Source: Virgibacillus siamensis (GTDB taxonomy: Bacteria; Bacillota; Bacilli; Bacillales; Amphibacillaceae). From it: a stretch of DNA of 64,000 bases. The notes below the pieces were generated by a model, which was given only the letters and a program-made list of their open reading frames with translations, was not told the DNA's origin and ran no database searches. The DNA lies in contig NZ_FUIH01000007.1 in NCBI RefSeq assembly GCF_900162695.1, forward strand, positions 2,480,001-2,544,000, read 5' to 3'. The stretch's first letter is position 1. The number at the start of each line of letters is the position of its first letter. The position numbers and the translations under genes were made by a program. This document shows positions 34,601-42,245 of this stretch, one piece after another.

Positions 34601-34956
34601 TAACCTTCATCACCTATACCTGTATCCGAAGATTCCAATGTCAGATAAAAATCACCCTGTTGAGGTTGACCAGCCTCAACAGATAATTTTCTTCCCGTAA
34701 TATCCAGCAAATCTTTTTGTAAAACTTCTGCTGTCTTATTTAATTTCTTAGTATACTGCGGGTCTACAACAATTTTTGACGTCTGAACAATGCTGAATGA
34801 ACCAACCCCGCCTTGCCATTCACGCAAACCTGGGATAACCTGTGGCTTTGGATTCACTTCAGGCGTATCCGCTGCCGAAAAGGACGAGGGCAGAACCGTC
34901 AGTAACGACATGAACATAAGGCATACACAGAAGATTGTAACAAATTTCCTTTTCAT
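31630..34956 (-). CDS. Secreted multidomain beta-N-acetylhexosaminidase (GH20)
   Basis: A 1108-residue exported enzyme: signal peptide 1-30; GH20b domain about 40-150; GH20 catalytic barrel about 165-480 with the Asp324-Glu325 pair in HIGADEF; LamG-like domain 520-700; F5/8 type C (CBM32-like) 710-845; NEW3-like beta domain 850-950; and a C-terminal NPCBM domain about 970-1105 (KGLGVHAQSEVTYYLGG). It should release terminal beta-GlcNAc or beta-GalNAc from glycans or mucin, or lacto-N-biose. ATG at 34956 follows GGAGG; an ATG five codons upstream lies within that site. No sortase motif, so probably released. It follows the GH31 gene by 68 nt, apparently in one operon. Confidence 0.93.
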   Translation of the reverse strand: MKRKFVTIFCVCLMFMSLLTVLPSSFSAADTPEVNPKPQVIPGLREWQGGVGSFSIVQTSKIVVDPQYTKKLNKTAEVLQKDLLDITGRKLSVEAGQPQQGDFYLTLESSDTGIGDEGYLFEVEDYVTIRANTDTGVFFGTRTALQILVQDSEKSHIPKGTARDWPKYQERGFMLDVARKFFPMRFLKQYVKVMSWYKMNDFQIHLSDNEIFKDNSREHWDEYSAFRLQNDTYPKLTATDGSYTKQEFQELMDLAQKHGMTITPEIDTPSHALALTKIRPDLVHPDLPVDHLDITREETVDFVKSVWGEYLDFFEGEYVHIGADEFYTGNPETMEIYREYMNTLNKFMKNNGKKTRAWGSLSQFPGETPVDKDIVLNIWNNGWHNPVDAVNAGFDVINTNDALLYMVPYAGYYNDYLNTKLLYEEWEPNIFSLSNPDLNLSEDNPHLLGGMFAVWNDKIGYGYTRFDVHERVRDALPTLAQKMWSGETEQSFEEFEKLSKEIGAAPGTNLLRKIPSKGDSIIHYTFDRGKSDRVKDSSGNGYVGEANGIERSKDGRYGRAAVFDGSSDRISTELLSKGFPWSTSMWVKLDDKQSEEVILESADGALKLSQKETHRIGFSREGYDFSFDYSLPVGQWVHLALTGTPEGTSLYVNGELRDTTNRTLVLPLSTIGSKTKSFKGRLDDFRVYNRSLNRNEIKKLADASYKDVNVAAFKDVVASSSETSQLTPENAVDENAHSRWASAYNDNEWIYVDLGRSEMIDSVQLNWEAAYGSGYKLQVSDDAENWTTVYSTTTGDGEIDNIHFDPVKARYVRMLGTHRASGYGYSLKEFQVFKADSSSGILLSLDTSQEMFEPGSKAEINATLKNVEGKRARDVQVELYTRRGWEVNSVSKKSFPHLDPGEKVQVTWEVVVPEDAERGTVDFFSEALFRTPGKGKGSRVRSPLSLQVAPPPPTQDTFISELPFLDEPQNGWGPVELDTSNGRNSEGDGSTITLNGKTYEKGLGVHAQSEVTYYLGGHSSRFTADIGVDDEMRNGSPSSVIFQVWGDGKKLFDSGLMTETSETKTVDVNIEGVNVLKLVVTDSGNGNGSDHADWADAKIMVGQNDNSD

Positions 34957-35024
34957 CCTATTTACCTCCATTTAAATGACTTGACATTAAAACCGCGCTT
35001 CGTGCCAAAGCTGGATTCCCATTG

Positions 35025-38000
35025 TCATTCAAATAATATCTTAGCACCTGCCCAATCGGCGTGATCACCTGTTTTACCGTCTCCGGCGGTTTTTACAACA
35101 AGCTTCAATGTGTCCACACTTTCAATACTTACATCAACATGTTTCGTATCCGAAGTTCCAGTCATCACTCCGCTGTCATACAGCTTCTGACCGTCTCCAA
35201 ACACCTGGAAAACGACACTTCCATAGTCCGGAATTTCATCATCAACCCCTATATCCGCAACAAATCTGGAGCTTTTATTTGTTAAACGATTCAAATCATA
35301 GGTAATCTCGGACAATGCGTGGGCGCCGAGCCCTTTGTCATACGTCACGCCGTCAAGCGTCAGGGGCTTGCCTCCATTACTACTGTCAATCTGCAACTGT
35401 CCCCATCCGTTCGTTACATCGGTCCAGTCCAGATCACTTACCCACACGCCATTTGACAAAAGGGTTTCGACCATTTTTGTGTCTGAAATAGACCATTCTT
35501 CTCCACGTAATTTATAATCAGCCTTAACGCTAATCGCATAGTCATCAGGTTGAGTGTCTTCTGGGACTTTTACGTCAAATACGGCAGCTGCTTGGCCTCC
35601 TTTGGGAACTTTCTTGAAGTCTTTTTTCTTCTCGGTTTCCCATCCTTCTGGTAAATCCAGTGTATAATTGATTCCATTCAACGTATAATCCGTATTATTC
35701 GTAAATTCCACCGTTAGTTCGGAAGCTTCACCAGGCATGAGTTTGTCCGGCGCCTGAAGCTCAGCCGACACGGCAGGTATGTCATCTTTTCCACCAACAG
35801 CGCTTGCGCCATGCATCGTGATCGTTAATGATTCACTGGTCGGTACAGGTTCAGTTTTGACATAGACGATACCACCTTGCTTATCATTATCATAATACCA
35901 GCCTTCAGAAGCCCTCTGATATGCTTCCTTTGTATTAAACTGTCTCAGCTTTTTATTACTTCTGAATACATTTCCGGGTTTTTTATCGGAATGTACAGTA
36001 AACTGATAACCTCTATCTTCCGGCATGTTATCAAATTCACCTTCATACGCTCCCACCGTTATTTTAATCGTTCCATTTGTTTTTTCAGGGGCAGAAACAT
36101 CAAACGTTTGTTCTGCAAACTCACCCTGCTTGTATTCAGTCGTCACACCTTCATCCATATACAAAGTAAAGCTCGAATCACCTTTTGGATAGATATCCAA
36201 AGTTAATGGACGCTGCATCGCTTCGTGGTAATCATCCGTGTTTGGTGCCCACATCGGGATAATCGCGCCGGCTTTTACAAACAGCGGCAATTTACCGAGT
36301 GAAGCGGGATAATTATTAACTGTCTGCTTGCCTTCATAAACGTCACCATTCCAATAATCAATCCAAAGACCTTCTGGAAGATAAATATTATTACGCACAT
36401 CAGTATCTTTATAAACTGGTGCCACCAGGAATGATTCCCCTGACAGGAACTCATATTTGACTGATTCCCCCCACGTCTTAGGATCATTTGGATATTCCAG
36501 AACCAGTGACCTTACAGGCGGAGTTCCATCACGGTGCGCCTCGGCGGCATATGTGTACGTATAAGGCAATAACCGCTCATGCAGCTTCAGATATTTTCGG
36601 TTAATCGATGTATACGGTTCCCCATATACCCATGGCTGCTTGTCCTTTGATGCCCAGCCGGACATAGCGATTGACATTGGAATAAATGCTTTCCATTGCA
36701 AGTCGCGGACATACGTTTCAGCGCTGCCTCCGAAAATGCCGTCAATATCGCTGGAGGCAAATGCCTGTCCGGATAACCCTGAACCGGCAATGGTCGGTAT
36801 CGTGAAACGTATGTTATCCCATGAGCCATATTGGTCGCCGGTCCACATGGTACCGCATCGCTGAGCACCTGCCCAGCCCTCAACCATCCAGACAAATCCT
36901 CTGGCATTGCTGTTGTTCTCAATCCCGTTATAAGCCGTTTCGCAGGCATTTAAAGCAAATTCGTAACCTTTTCCGACCCATGCCACATCAAGTTTACGAA
37001 CACGGACACCAGCTTCACCCACTTCCCACTTCTGATCAGGTAAACCATTCTCGGTCCACAGGCCAAGCTCAACGCCATGATTTCTCAGTTCGTTCCCCAC
37101 TTGTTTCAGATTTTCGTATCCGCAGCCGTAGCCGTCATTTACAAGCATCCAGCCAACAGGCATGTCATGTTCAATGTAGCCTTCCGCTATGTTGACTGCA
37201 TCCATTGTTGTTTCGCCTTCTTCGTTGTAGCAATCCGCATCACCGAGCTCCAGCCCGTAAATAGGCGGCATAAAAGGACGACCTGTCAACTCTGTGTAAC
37301 CATCCAAAATTTGTTTAAGTCCCGGACCATAAAAATAAAAAGCGTCAAATCGTTTCTCATTATGCGTTGTTTTCACAGGTTCTTTAAACGAATACTGACC
37401 CGGTTCAAATGTATTGCGTAACACACCATAACCTGCCGTACTCATATAAAATGGTGCTGCGTTTGGATTTCCTCCGTCATTCCAATCATAGGATACCGAA
37501 ATATCAATGGTGTCTCCACGATGTGTAAAACGTCCATTTTGCATACCGCCTCCAAAATATTGTTCCTGTTCACCACGCTTGAGTGTCTGAACAGTTTTCT
37601 TATCTGTCCAGGTCAGCCCTTTAGCTTCCTCCCAGATAATTGTTTTATTGTCGGCTTCATATAATGCAAATCGTAAAGGATCCTTATAAACACGCAATAC
37701 GACGTCATCGGTGGATATTTTGTAATATTTGCCTGCATCAGATTCACTTGGCTGGATAGAAGGATAGTCCTTTTTCACGGTAATTTTACCATCTGTAGGA
37801 TCCTTAAAATTTCCATCCGGGGCCATCCTGATTCGGAACATATCACTTTTATAAAAGTTCACTCTCACCTTGGCGTCATCCGCAGTGATTGTGTATAAGC
37901 TGCCGTCCGAAGTAATATCAGTAACGTTTCCAATAACTGTCGTGTTCTTATCAGTTTCAGCATCAACGGAAGCGGAAAAAACGCCCATAGCCAATAACAA

Positions 38001-38057
38001 TACTGACGCAGCAAGAATTGTGATGACAAAAGGGAAATTTTTCAAATAGGATTTCAA
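35025..38057 (-). CDS. Secreted GH31-family glycosidase, probable alpha-N-acetylgalactosaminidase
   Basis: A 1010-residue exported enzyme: signal peptide about 1-33, GH31 N-terminal beta domain, catalytic barrel about 260-560, C-terminal beta domains, a NEW3-like domain (about 770-870) and an NPCBM domain (890-1010). The probable nucleophile is Asp357 in KLDVAWVG and the acid/base Asp408 in MWTGDQYGSWDN. The KLDVAWVG motif, in place of the common GH31 WxDMNE, is as I recall from characterised GH31 alpha-N-acetylgalactosaminidases (Enterococcus/Bacteroides type). Next to GalNAc catabolic genes this activity fits. The start is TTG at 38057 with GGAGG eight bases before. An alpha-glucosidase or xylosidase role is less likely. 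Confidence 0.87.
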   Translation of the reverse strand: MKSYLKNFPFVITILAASVLLLAMGVFSASVDAETDKNTTVIGNVTDITSDGSLYTITADDAKVRVNFYKSDMFRIRMAPDGNFKDPTDGKITVKKDYPSIQPSESDAGKYYKISTDDVVLRVYKDPLRFALYEADNKTIIWEEAKGLTWTDKKTVQTLKRGEQEQYFGGGMQNGRFTHRGDTIDISVSYDWNDGGNPNAAPFYMSTAGYGVLRNTFEPGQYSFKEPVKTTHNEKRFDAFYFYGPGLKQILDGYTELTGRPFMPPIYGLELGDADCYNEEGETTMDAVNIAEGYIEHDMPVGWMLVNDGYGCGYENLKQVGNELRNHGVELGLWTENGLPDQKWEVGEAGVRVRKLDVAWVGKGYEFALNACETAYNGIENNSNARGFVWMVEGWAGAQRCGTMWTGDQYGSWDNIRFTIPTIAGSGLSGQAFASSDIDGIFGGSAETYVRDLQWKAFIPMSIAMSGWASKDKQPWVYGEPYTSINRKYLKLHERLLPYTYTYAAEAHRDGTPPVRSLVLEYPNDPKTWGESVKYEFLSGESFLVAPVYKDTDVRNNIYLPEGLWIDYWNGDVYEGKQTVNNYPASLGKLPLFVKAGAIIPMWAPNTDDYHEAMQRPLTLDIYPKGDSSFTLYMDEGVTTEYKQGEFAEQTFDVSAPEKTNGTIKITVGAYEGEFDNMPEDRGYQFTVHSDKKPGNVFRSNKKLRQFNTKEAYQRASEGWYYDNDKQGGIVYVKTEPVPTSESLTITMHGASAVGGKDDIPAVSAELQAPDKLMPGEASELTVEFTNNTDYTLNGINYTLDLPEGWETEKKKDFKKVPKGGQAAAVFDVKVPEDTQPDDYAISVKADYKLRGEEWSISDTKMVETLLSNGVWVSDLDWTDVTNGWGQLQIDSSNGGKPLTLDGVTYDKGLGAHALSEITYDLNRLTNKSSRFVADIGVDDEIPDYGSVVFQVFGDGQKLYDSGVMTGTSDTKHVDVSIESVDTLKLVVKTAGDGKTGDHADWAGAKILFE

Positions 38058-38073
38058 TAGTTAAACCTCCTTT

Positions 38074-38124
38074 TTAGTAAACTTCTGATTCGAAAGCGTT
38101 TTCAACAACCAGACAACGCTTCAT
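38074..38124 (-). CDS. Possible 16-residue leader peptide before the GH31 gene
   Basis: ATG at 38124 to TAA at 38074 encodes MKRCLVVENAFESEVY. A strong AGGAGG lies 14 nt upstream (38139-38144), rather far. The stop codon is 5 nt before the ribosome binding site of the GH31 gene and the frame includes the cre box. It may be a coincidental frame; the isolated strong AGGAGG site is the main reason to list it. Confidence 0.2.
   Translation of the reverse strand: MKRCLVVENAFESEVY
38089..38104. promoter_or_regulatory. cre (CcpA) box upstream of the GH31 gene
   Basis: On the minus strand TGAAAACGCTTTCGAA, very close to the cre consensus TGWAANCGNTNWCA. It lies downstream of the presumed promoter, where CcpA would block elongation during growth on preferred sugars. 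Confidence 0.8.
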
Positions 38125-38151
38125 AAAAATTGTATTCACCTCCTCTCAGTC

Positions 38152-38180
38152 CATATACTGTCAACGGGTTGTTGGTACAA
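38152..38180 (-). promoter_or_regulatory. Candidate sigma-A promoter of the GH31-GH20 operon
   Basis: TTGTAC, 17 bp, TATATG on the minus strand. The spacer includes GGGTTGTTGG (plus 38166-38175), which recurs at 38436-38445 and might be an operator for the upstream GntR protein. The -10 is imperfect. Confidence 0.4.
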
Positions 38181-38332
38181 GTTGATCTAAAAATAGAGAC
38201 GGACAATTTCCTCGACACAGAATATTTCCAATTTTCATCCCCCTATCTTATTAGGATGACAAGCTCTGGTCATTACGTCAAGGGTATATAAAACCATTAT
38301 AAAATAGTTATAAAGAACTAATACATAGAAAT

Positions 38333-38368
38333 AAAAAAGGGCTTGAGATAAAAAATCCCAACTCCCTT
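38333..38368 (-). terminator. Rho-independent terminator after the second GntR gene
   Basis: On the minus strand AAGGG..TTGGGAT-TTTTT-ATCTCAA..CCCTT is followed by TTTTTATTT. It lies about 100 nt after the regulator stop codon and separates it from the glycosidase operon. Confidence 0.65.
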
Positions 38369-38471
38369 ATTCACCAAAACCCGCGTAATCTTACTATTCT
38401 GCCCCGGACTAACCCATGCACAAGTATTTGCTGTAGGGTTGTTGGGTCAAATATCATTGTAAAAAAATTCA

Positions 38472-39203
38472 TCACATTAATTCCGTGTAAAACCTGCAAC
38501 GATCCCCCCGTACAATGGAGCGGCAAAATTCAACGGGCAGACCTTCCTTATTGCGGGCAGTCCGGTCCAGCAACAGAGCCGGATATCCCTCTTGTACTTC
38601 CAGGTACTTACTCTCATAATCCCGGATAAGTACAGGCTCAAATATCTCTTTTGCCTTTGTGACAATAATACCGAATTCTTTCTCCATCAAATCATAGAGT
38701 GAATAGTTTTCCAACTGTTCTCGTGATAGCCCTGGAATAAGTTTTTTCGGAATATAAGAAGTTTCAAGGATAATCGGCTCATCATTCGCCTTACGTAAAC
38801 GCCTTAATGCAATAACTTCCTCTTCTTCCCCGATTTGCAGCTGTTTCGCAATACTCCTTTTAGCCCTTGTCGTTTCTATACTAATAATCAGATCTTTCGG
38901 TTTCATGCCTCTTTTTTCCATAACCTTACTGAAACTATAAAAACCGGTAAGGGATTGTTCGAATTTCGGCTTTGAAACGAAAGTTCCTTTCCCCTTTATC
39001 CGTCTGAGGAACCCCTCCTGAACAAGATCATCCAAAGCCTTTTTCACCGTATTCCTGCTGATTTCATAATCATTTCGGAATTCATTTTCAGATGGAATTT
39101 TTTCACCGGGGGACCATTCACCCGACTCTATCTTTTCTTTCAAAATTTCCTTTAATTGATGATATAAAGGCACAAAACTGCCATGGTCTAATCTTTTCGC
39201 CAT
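38472..39203 (-). CDS. GntR/HutC-family regulator, likely of the GH31-GH20 operon
   Basis: A 243-residue regulator with a GntR winged helix (PLYHQLKEILKEKIESGEWSPGEKIPSENEFRNDYEISRNTVKKALDDLVQEGFL, about 10-65) and a UTRA ligand domain (ILETSYIPKKLIPGL and following). It closely resembles the aga regulator at 28992-29723 (shared KGKGTFVS and ETSYxPKK). ATG at 39203 has GGGAGGGA six bases upstream; longer frames have no ribosome binding site. Being directly upstream of the two secreted glycosidase genes, it probably senses an amino-sugar phosphate made from their product. Confidence 0.88.
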   Translation of the reverse strand: MAKRLDHGSFVPLYHQLKEILKEKIESGEWSPGEKIPSENEFRNDYEISRNTVKKALDDLVQEGFLRRIKGKGTFVSKPKFEQSLTGFYSFSKVMEKRGMKPKDLIISIETTRAKRSIAKQLQIGEEEEVIALRRLRKANDEPIILETSYIPKKLIPGLSREQLENYSLYDLMEKEFGIIVTKAKEIFEPVLIRDYESKYLEVQEGYPALLLDRTARNKEGLPVEFCRSIVRGDRCRFYTELM

Positions 39204-39236
39204 TTTAATCCCTCCCCTCTTATATTCTTTTTCATT

Positions 39237-39265
39237 AGTATAATGGATTGTGATTGTATTTGAAA
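39237..39265 (-). promoter_or_regulatory. Sigma-A promoter of the second GntR gene
   Basis: On the minus strand TTTCAA, a 17-bp spacer and TATACT, about 34 nt before the ATG at 39203. Confidence 0.55.
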
Positions 39266-39401
39266 GCGGAAGAGGGAGTTTAGTAATTAAGGTGACGGAC
39301 ACCGGCAAAAACAACCTCGCATAACAGCGATTATGTCTATTTGGACGGATATTGGTTTTGCTTGGATAATCAATCCTTCATGTAGCGGCTTCACCTTTTT
39401 G

Positions 39402-39549
39402 TTCAGCGAAGAGCGGCAGTTCTTTCGGCGGCTTTCGTGTTTTGTTCGGCGGTAACTGCTATTCCTTCGGCGGCTTCCACATTTTGTTCGGCGCGAGCGG
39501 CAATTTTTTCAGCGGGTTCCTCCTTTTGTTCAGCGGAGATCAACCCAAG
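39402..39549. repeat. Periodic array B: seven units of 21-22 bp starting TTC(G/A)GCG
   Basis: TTC(A/G)GCG recurs at 39402, 39424, 39445, 39466, 39487, 39508 and 39529: one 22-bp step, then exactly 21 bp each. Alternate units resemble each other (even units end in TTTTG), giving a 42-bp higher-order period. The array is in the gap between a minus-strand regulator and the yrrS-like gene and shares its core with array D at 59704-59997. The rest of this gap (39266-39401) shows nothing clear. Confidence 0.9.
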
Positions 39550-39635
39550 TAACGTAAAAAATCACCGCCCGCTTGGTTTAAAAATCATGTATCTTGGGTA
39601 TGGACACTTATAAAAATTTCACAGAGGAGATTAAC

Positions 39636-40298
39636 ATGAAATCAAGACATTCCATGCGCAAGAAGCAGCGAAATAAAAATATTGTAATTAATTCCCTTAT
39701 TGCCATAGTCTTTGCGCTTATATTAATTATTGGGGGAAACTTGTTATTTAATGGCAGCAAAACAGCGGATGAAGGGGATTCTAATAGCAAGGACAATAAC
39801 ATTGAAACCAATGATGATAAAGACGAAAATGCTGATCAAAAGCAAGAAACAGGAAATAAAGATCCTGATCAGCAAGCAAAGGAACAGAAAAGCAAGCAGA
39901 ATGAGGATGAACCCAACAAACAAGGGTCATCCGATGATAATAAAACAGAGCAGGATAAGCAAAATACAGATAAAAAAGAAAAAAACGCCAAAAAGGACAA
40001 AAATAAAACTGAACAAGGCGAAACTGGCAAGCCCATTGGCACTTCCCAAAGCGGCCCGCATACTTCCAGCTATGATAAAGGCACAGTTGACTGGAATGAA
40101 AAAGTCAAAGCCATTCAAACTGCAACTGGACTGGATGACGGCATGACCATTTGGCGAATGGAAAATGGCGGTGGGCCACAAAAGTCCATCGGGAAGGTTA
40201 GTCCAAATGGTGTATCAGACTGGATGTATATCGTGCAGCTGCAATGGGTTAACCAAAAAGGCTGGAAAGTGACAAGTGTAAATAAACAAAGCCGATAA
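39636..40298 (+). CDS. yrrS: YrrS-like protein (DUF1510), membrane-anchored
   Basis: A 220-residue protein: short basic N-terminus, one membrane segment (about 18-35), a long charged low-complexity linker rich in Asp, Lys, Asn, Gln and Glu (40-130), and a C-terminal DUF1510 domain (WNEKVKAIQTATGLDDGMTIWRMENGGGPQKSIGKVSP..DWMYIVQLQWV). In B. subtilis yrrS lies beside a penicillin-binding protein gene; here it is alone. ATG at 39636 follows GAGGAG at good spacing. Extracytoplasmic location of the domain is likely. Function unknown. Confidence 0.85.
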   Translation: MKSRHSMRKKQRNKNIVINSLIAIVFALILIIGGNLLFNGSKTADEGDSNSKDNNIETNDDKDENADQKQETGNKDPDQQAKEQKSKQNEDEPNKQGSSDDNKTEQDKQNTDKKEKNAKKDKNKTEQGETGKPIGTSQSGPHTSSYDKGTVDWNEKVKAIQTATGLDDGMTIWRMENGGGPQKSIGKVSPNGVSDWMYIVQLQWVNQKGWKVTSVNKQSR

Positions 40299-40304
40299 AG
40301 CAAC

Positions 40305-40376
40305 GGGACGGACGGTTCTTCTGCTTCCCTTATTCCTAATAGAAAAGGAAACATGGGAACCGTCCCCATGCTTCCC
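40305..40376. repeat. GGGACGG/GGAAACATGGG palindromic repeat
   Basis: An outer GACGGTTC/GAACCGTC pair and an inner GGAAACATGGG..CCCCATGCTTCC stem (40347-40375). It lies between the converging yrrS and arylsulfotransferase genes and probably serves as a bidirectional terminator. Same family as 20615-20683 and 31583-31627. Confidence 0.65.
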
Positions 40377-40377
40377 A

Positions 40378-42045
40378 TCAGAATTGATATCGCTCTACCC
40401 ATGATCCTGAGTATAAGGTGTGACGCTGTGCCCGATATACCCATGCACCTGTTGGAAAATCGGTGGCAATTGCTTCAAATACAACTTTTGGGTTTTCATC
40501 TTCTGTCACTTCGACTATGTGACTGCGCTTTCCGTCATTGACAAAACCGAAGTCGATCAACCGGTTTCCGCTTTTCTCAAGATATTTGGCGCTGCCGATG
40601 ATTTCTGTGAATAACGTTTCTCCGCGTTCCTTGCCGTATGTCCAGATAATTTTCGCTTCCATCGTTTTTTCGTTAATACGATAATGTGTTCCTGCACTGT
40701 ATTTCCCGGAAAGTTCATCATTTCCGCGTGTCTTGACTATATTGTTATCATAAATTAAAAGATCAATGGTGTCAGGGTTATTGTCGAAATCCGGCATAAT
40801 CGTTGGATCGTGCTGTCCGGCCGGAAACTTAAAGTTTTTCCCTTTCCCCTCAACCAGATACGCATCATACTTGTCCTTCCAATCCTCAGGAGGTGCGAGT
40901 ATCCAGATAATTTCTCCTGTCTCGTAATCGATTTTCATCACTGCATCTTGGTTCCGCCCCGAGATTACAAGGCTGCTGTCACTCTCGTCATAAACCACTG
41001 CATTCTGATGGAACCAGTCGATTGCATTATCTTCATTGTCATTTGTGTAATTTTCATAAACCCCTTCCGGAAACAACTTTTTCAAATCAAACCGTTTCAC
41101 AACTTCACCGGTTTGCCGGTCGATTTCAATCATGGTGTCTTCAATATACGTTCCATCATCATCATTCACCGTCAGAATGAAGTTGCCATTCGGAAGTTCG
41201 GAGGCATCGTGATGGATCAATGTTTTTTCCAAGCCCTTTGCTTCGGAATGTGCAGGTTTTTGACTGATTTTAAATGCATTGTATATTCTACCCATTAGAT
41301 TCATTTCGCGAAGGCGGTTATAAGCATCCCCGCTGTTGGAGTCCTTCCCAAGATAAAGGTAGTTTCCATTTTCGAGCTGCTTGAACACATGACTGTTATA
41401 TGTTGAACTGTACCATCGAATATCTCCATTCAAATCGAATGCATACGGATATTTTGTACTTGGTATTGCAAAAGTTAAACTATTCTCAGGCATATCAATC
41501 AAGTCTCTTTTGACGGTTTTAATCGTGATATCCGGCAAATATTTTGGTAGCTTTCCGGTTTTGATATGAACGGTTTTTTTCTTTGTCTTGCCGGATACAG
41601 TTTTTGCTTTGATCACAACTTTGTTCTTATAATTCGGATAAAGTCCAAGTACAGGAAGCTGATGCTCCGTTTTTAAATGGTTCATTGTCTTGGTTATGTC
41701 TGCATCACCATGTTTACTTTTTACCTTAAACGTGACGGTTGATTTCTCTTTTGTTTCAAACATAATCAGTGCTGCAAGCGGAGCCCTGTTATATGGGTCA
41801 AGCTTGACATAGGGATCAGATAACGTACTTCCTTCACTTTCCTGAAGCATTTTCTGCTCCATTTTTTTCTGCTTTTTAATCACTGTATTGGTTGGCTTCG
41901 GAGGGTATTTGTATGCAGCACCTTCAGTTGAAAAATCATCTTCAACCCTTTCCGTTACATCATTACCGTCATTATACATAACAAACCATAATACACCGGC
42001 CACTGCTACTAATACAATTACGAAAGCGATTACTGTCTTTTTCAA
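40378..42045 (-). CDS. Arylsulfotransferase (ASST)-like membrane-anchored protein
   Basis: A 555-residue protein with an N-terminal membrane segment or uncleaved signal (VIAFVIVLVAVAGVLWFVMY) and an extracellular beta-propeller of the ASST family. The three conserved histidine regions are visible: IHHDASELPNGNF, DWFHQNAVVYD and FPAGQHDPT; the family's catalytic histidine transfers sulfate between phenolic esters via a sulfo-His. An N-terminal beta-sandwich (about 75-160) precedes the propeller. ATG at 42045 follows GAGGAAC. No redox partner genes (DsbL/DsbI type) are adjacent. A link with the sulfatase at 60001-61539 is speculative. Confidence 0.85.
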   Translation of the reverse strand: MKKTVIAFVIVLVAVAGVLWFVMYNDGNDVTERVEDDFSTEGAAYKYPPKPTNTVIKKQKKMEQKMLQESEGSTLSDPYVKLDPYNRAPLAALIMFETKEKSTVTFKVKSKHGDADITKTMNHLKTEHQLPVLGLYPNYKNKVVIKAKTVSGKTKKKTVHIKTGKLPKYLPDITIKTVKRDLIDMPENSLTFAIPSTKYPYAFDLNGDIRWYSSTYNSHVFKQLENGNYLYLGKDSNSGDAYNRLREMNLMGRIYNAFKISQKPAHSEAKGLEKTLIHHDASELPNGNFILTVNDDDGTYIEDTMIEIDRQTGEVVKRFDLKKLFPEGVYENYTNDNEDNAIDWFHQNAVVYDESDSSLVISGRNQDAVMKIDYETGEIIWILAPPEDWKDKYDAYLVEGKGKNFKFPAGQHDPTIMPDFDNNPDTIDLLIYDNNIVKTRGNDELSGKYSAGTHYRINEKTMEAKIIWTYGKERGETLFTEIIGSAKYLEKSGNRLIDFGFVNDGKRSHIVEVTEDENPKVVFEAIATDFPTGAWVYRAQRHTLYSGSWVERYQF

Positions 42046-42181
42046 GCTAGTTCCTCCTCGTATTTAACCAGAACTAAGTTAAATATATACTACTTCGTGT
42101 CAAGCGTAAAGCTGCTGCTTATAAAAAACCCATACAGCAACCTACTCACATGAGGATGAACAGCATTCGTACAGTAATAAA

Positions 42182-42217
42182 CAAAAGAGCCATCCCTCAG
42201 AAACCGAGACACCTCTT
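42182..42217 (-). terminator. Possible terminator after the HAD phosphatase gene
   Basis: On the minus strand AAAGAG..CTCGG-TTT-CTGAG..CTCTTTTG can fold into a two-part stem ending in T residues. It lies about 30 nt after the HAD gene. The stem is imperfect. Confidence 0.35.
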
Positions 42218-42245
42218 TATTAAAAAGCAAACTTTATTATATGCT

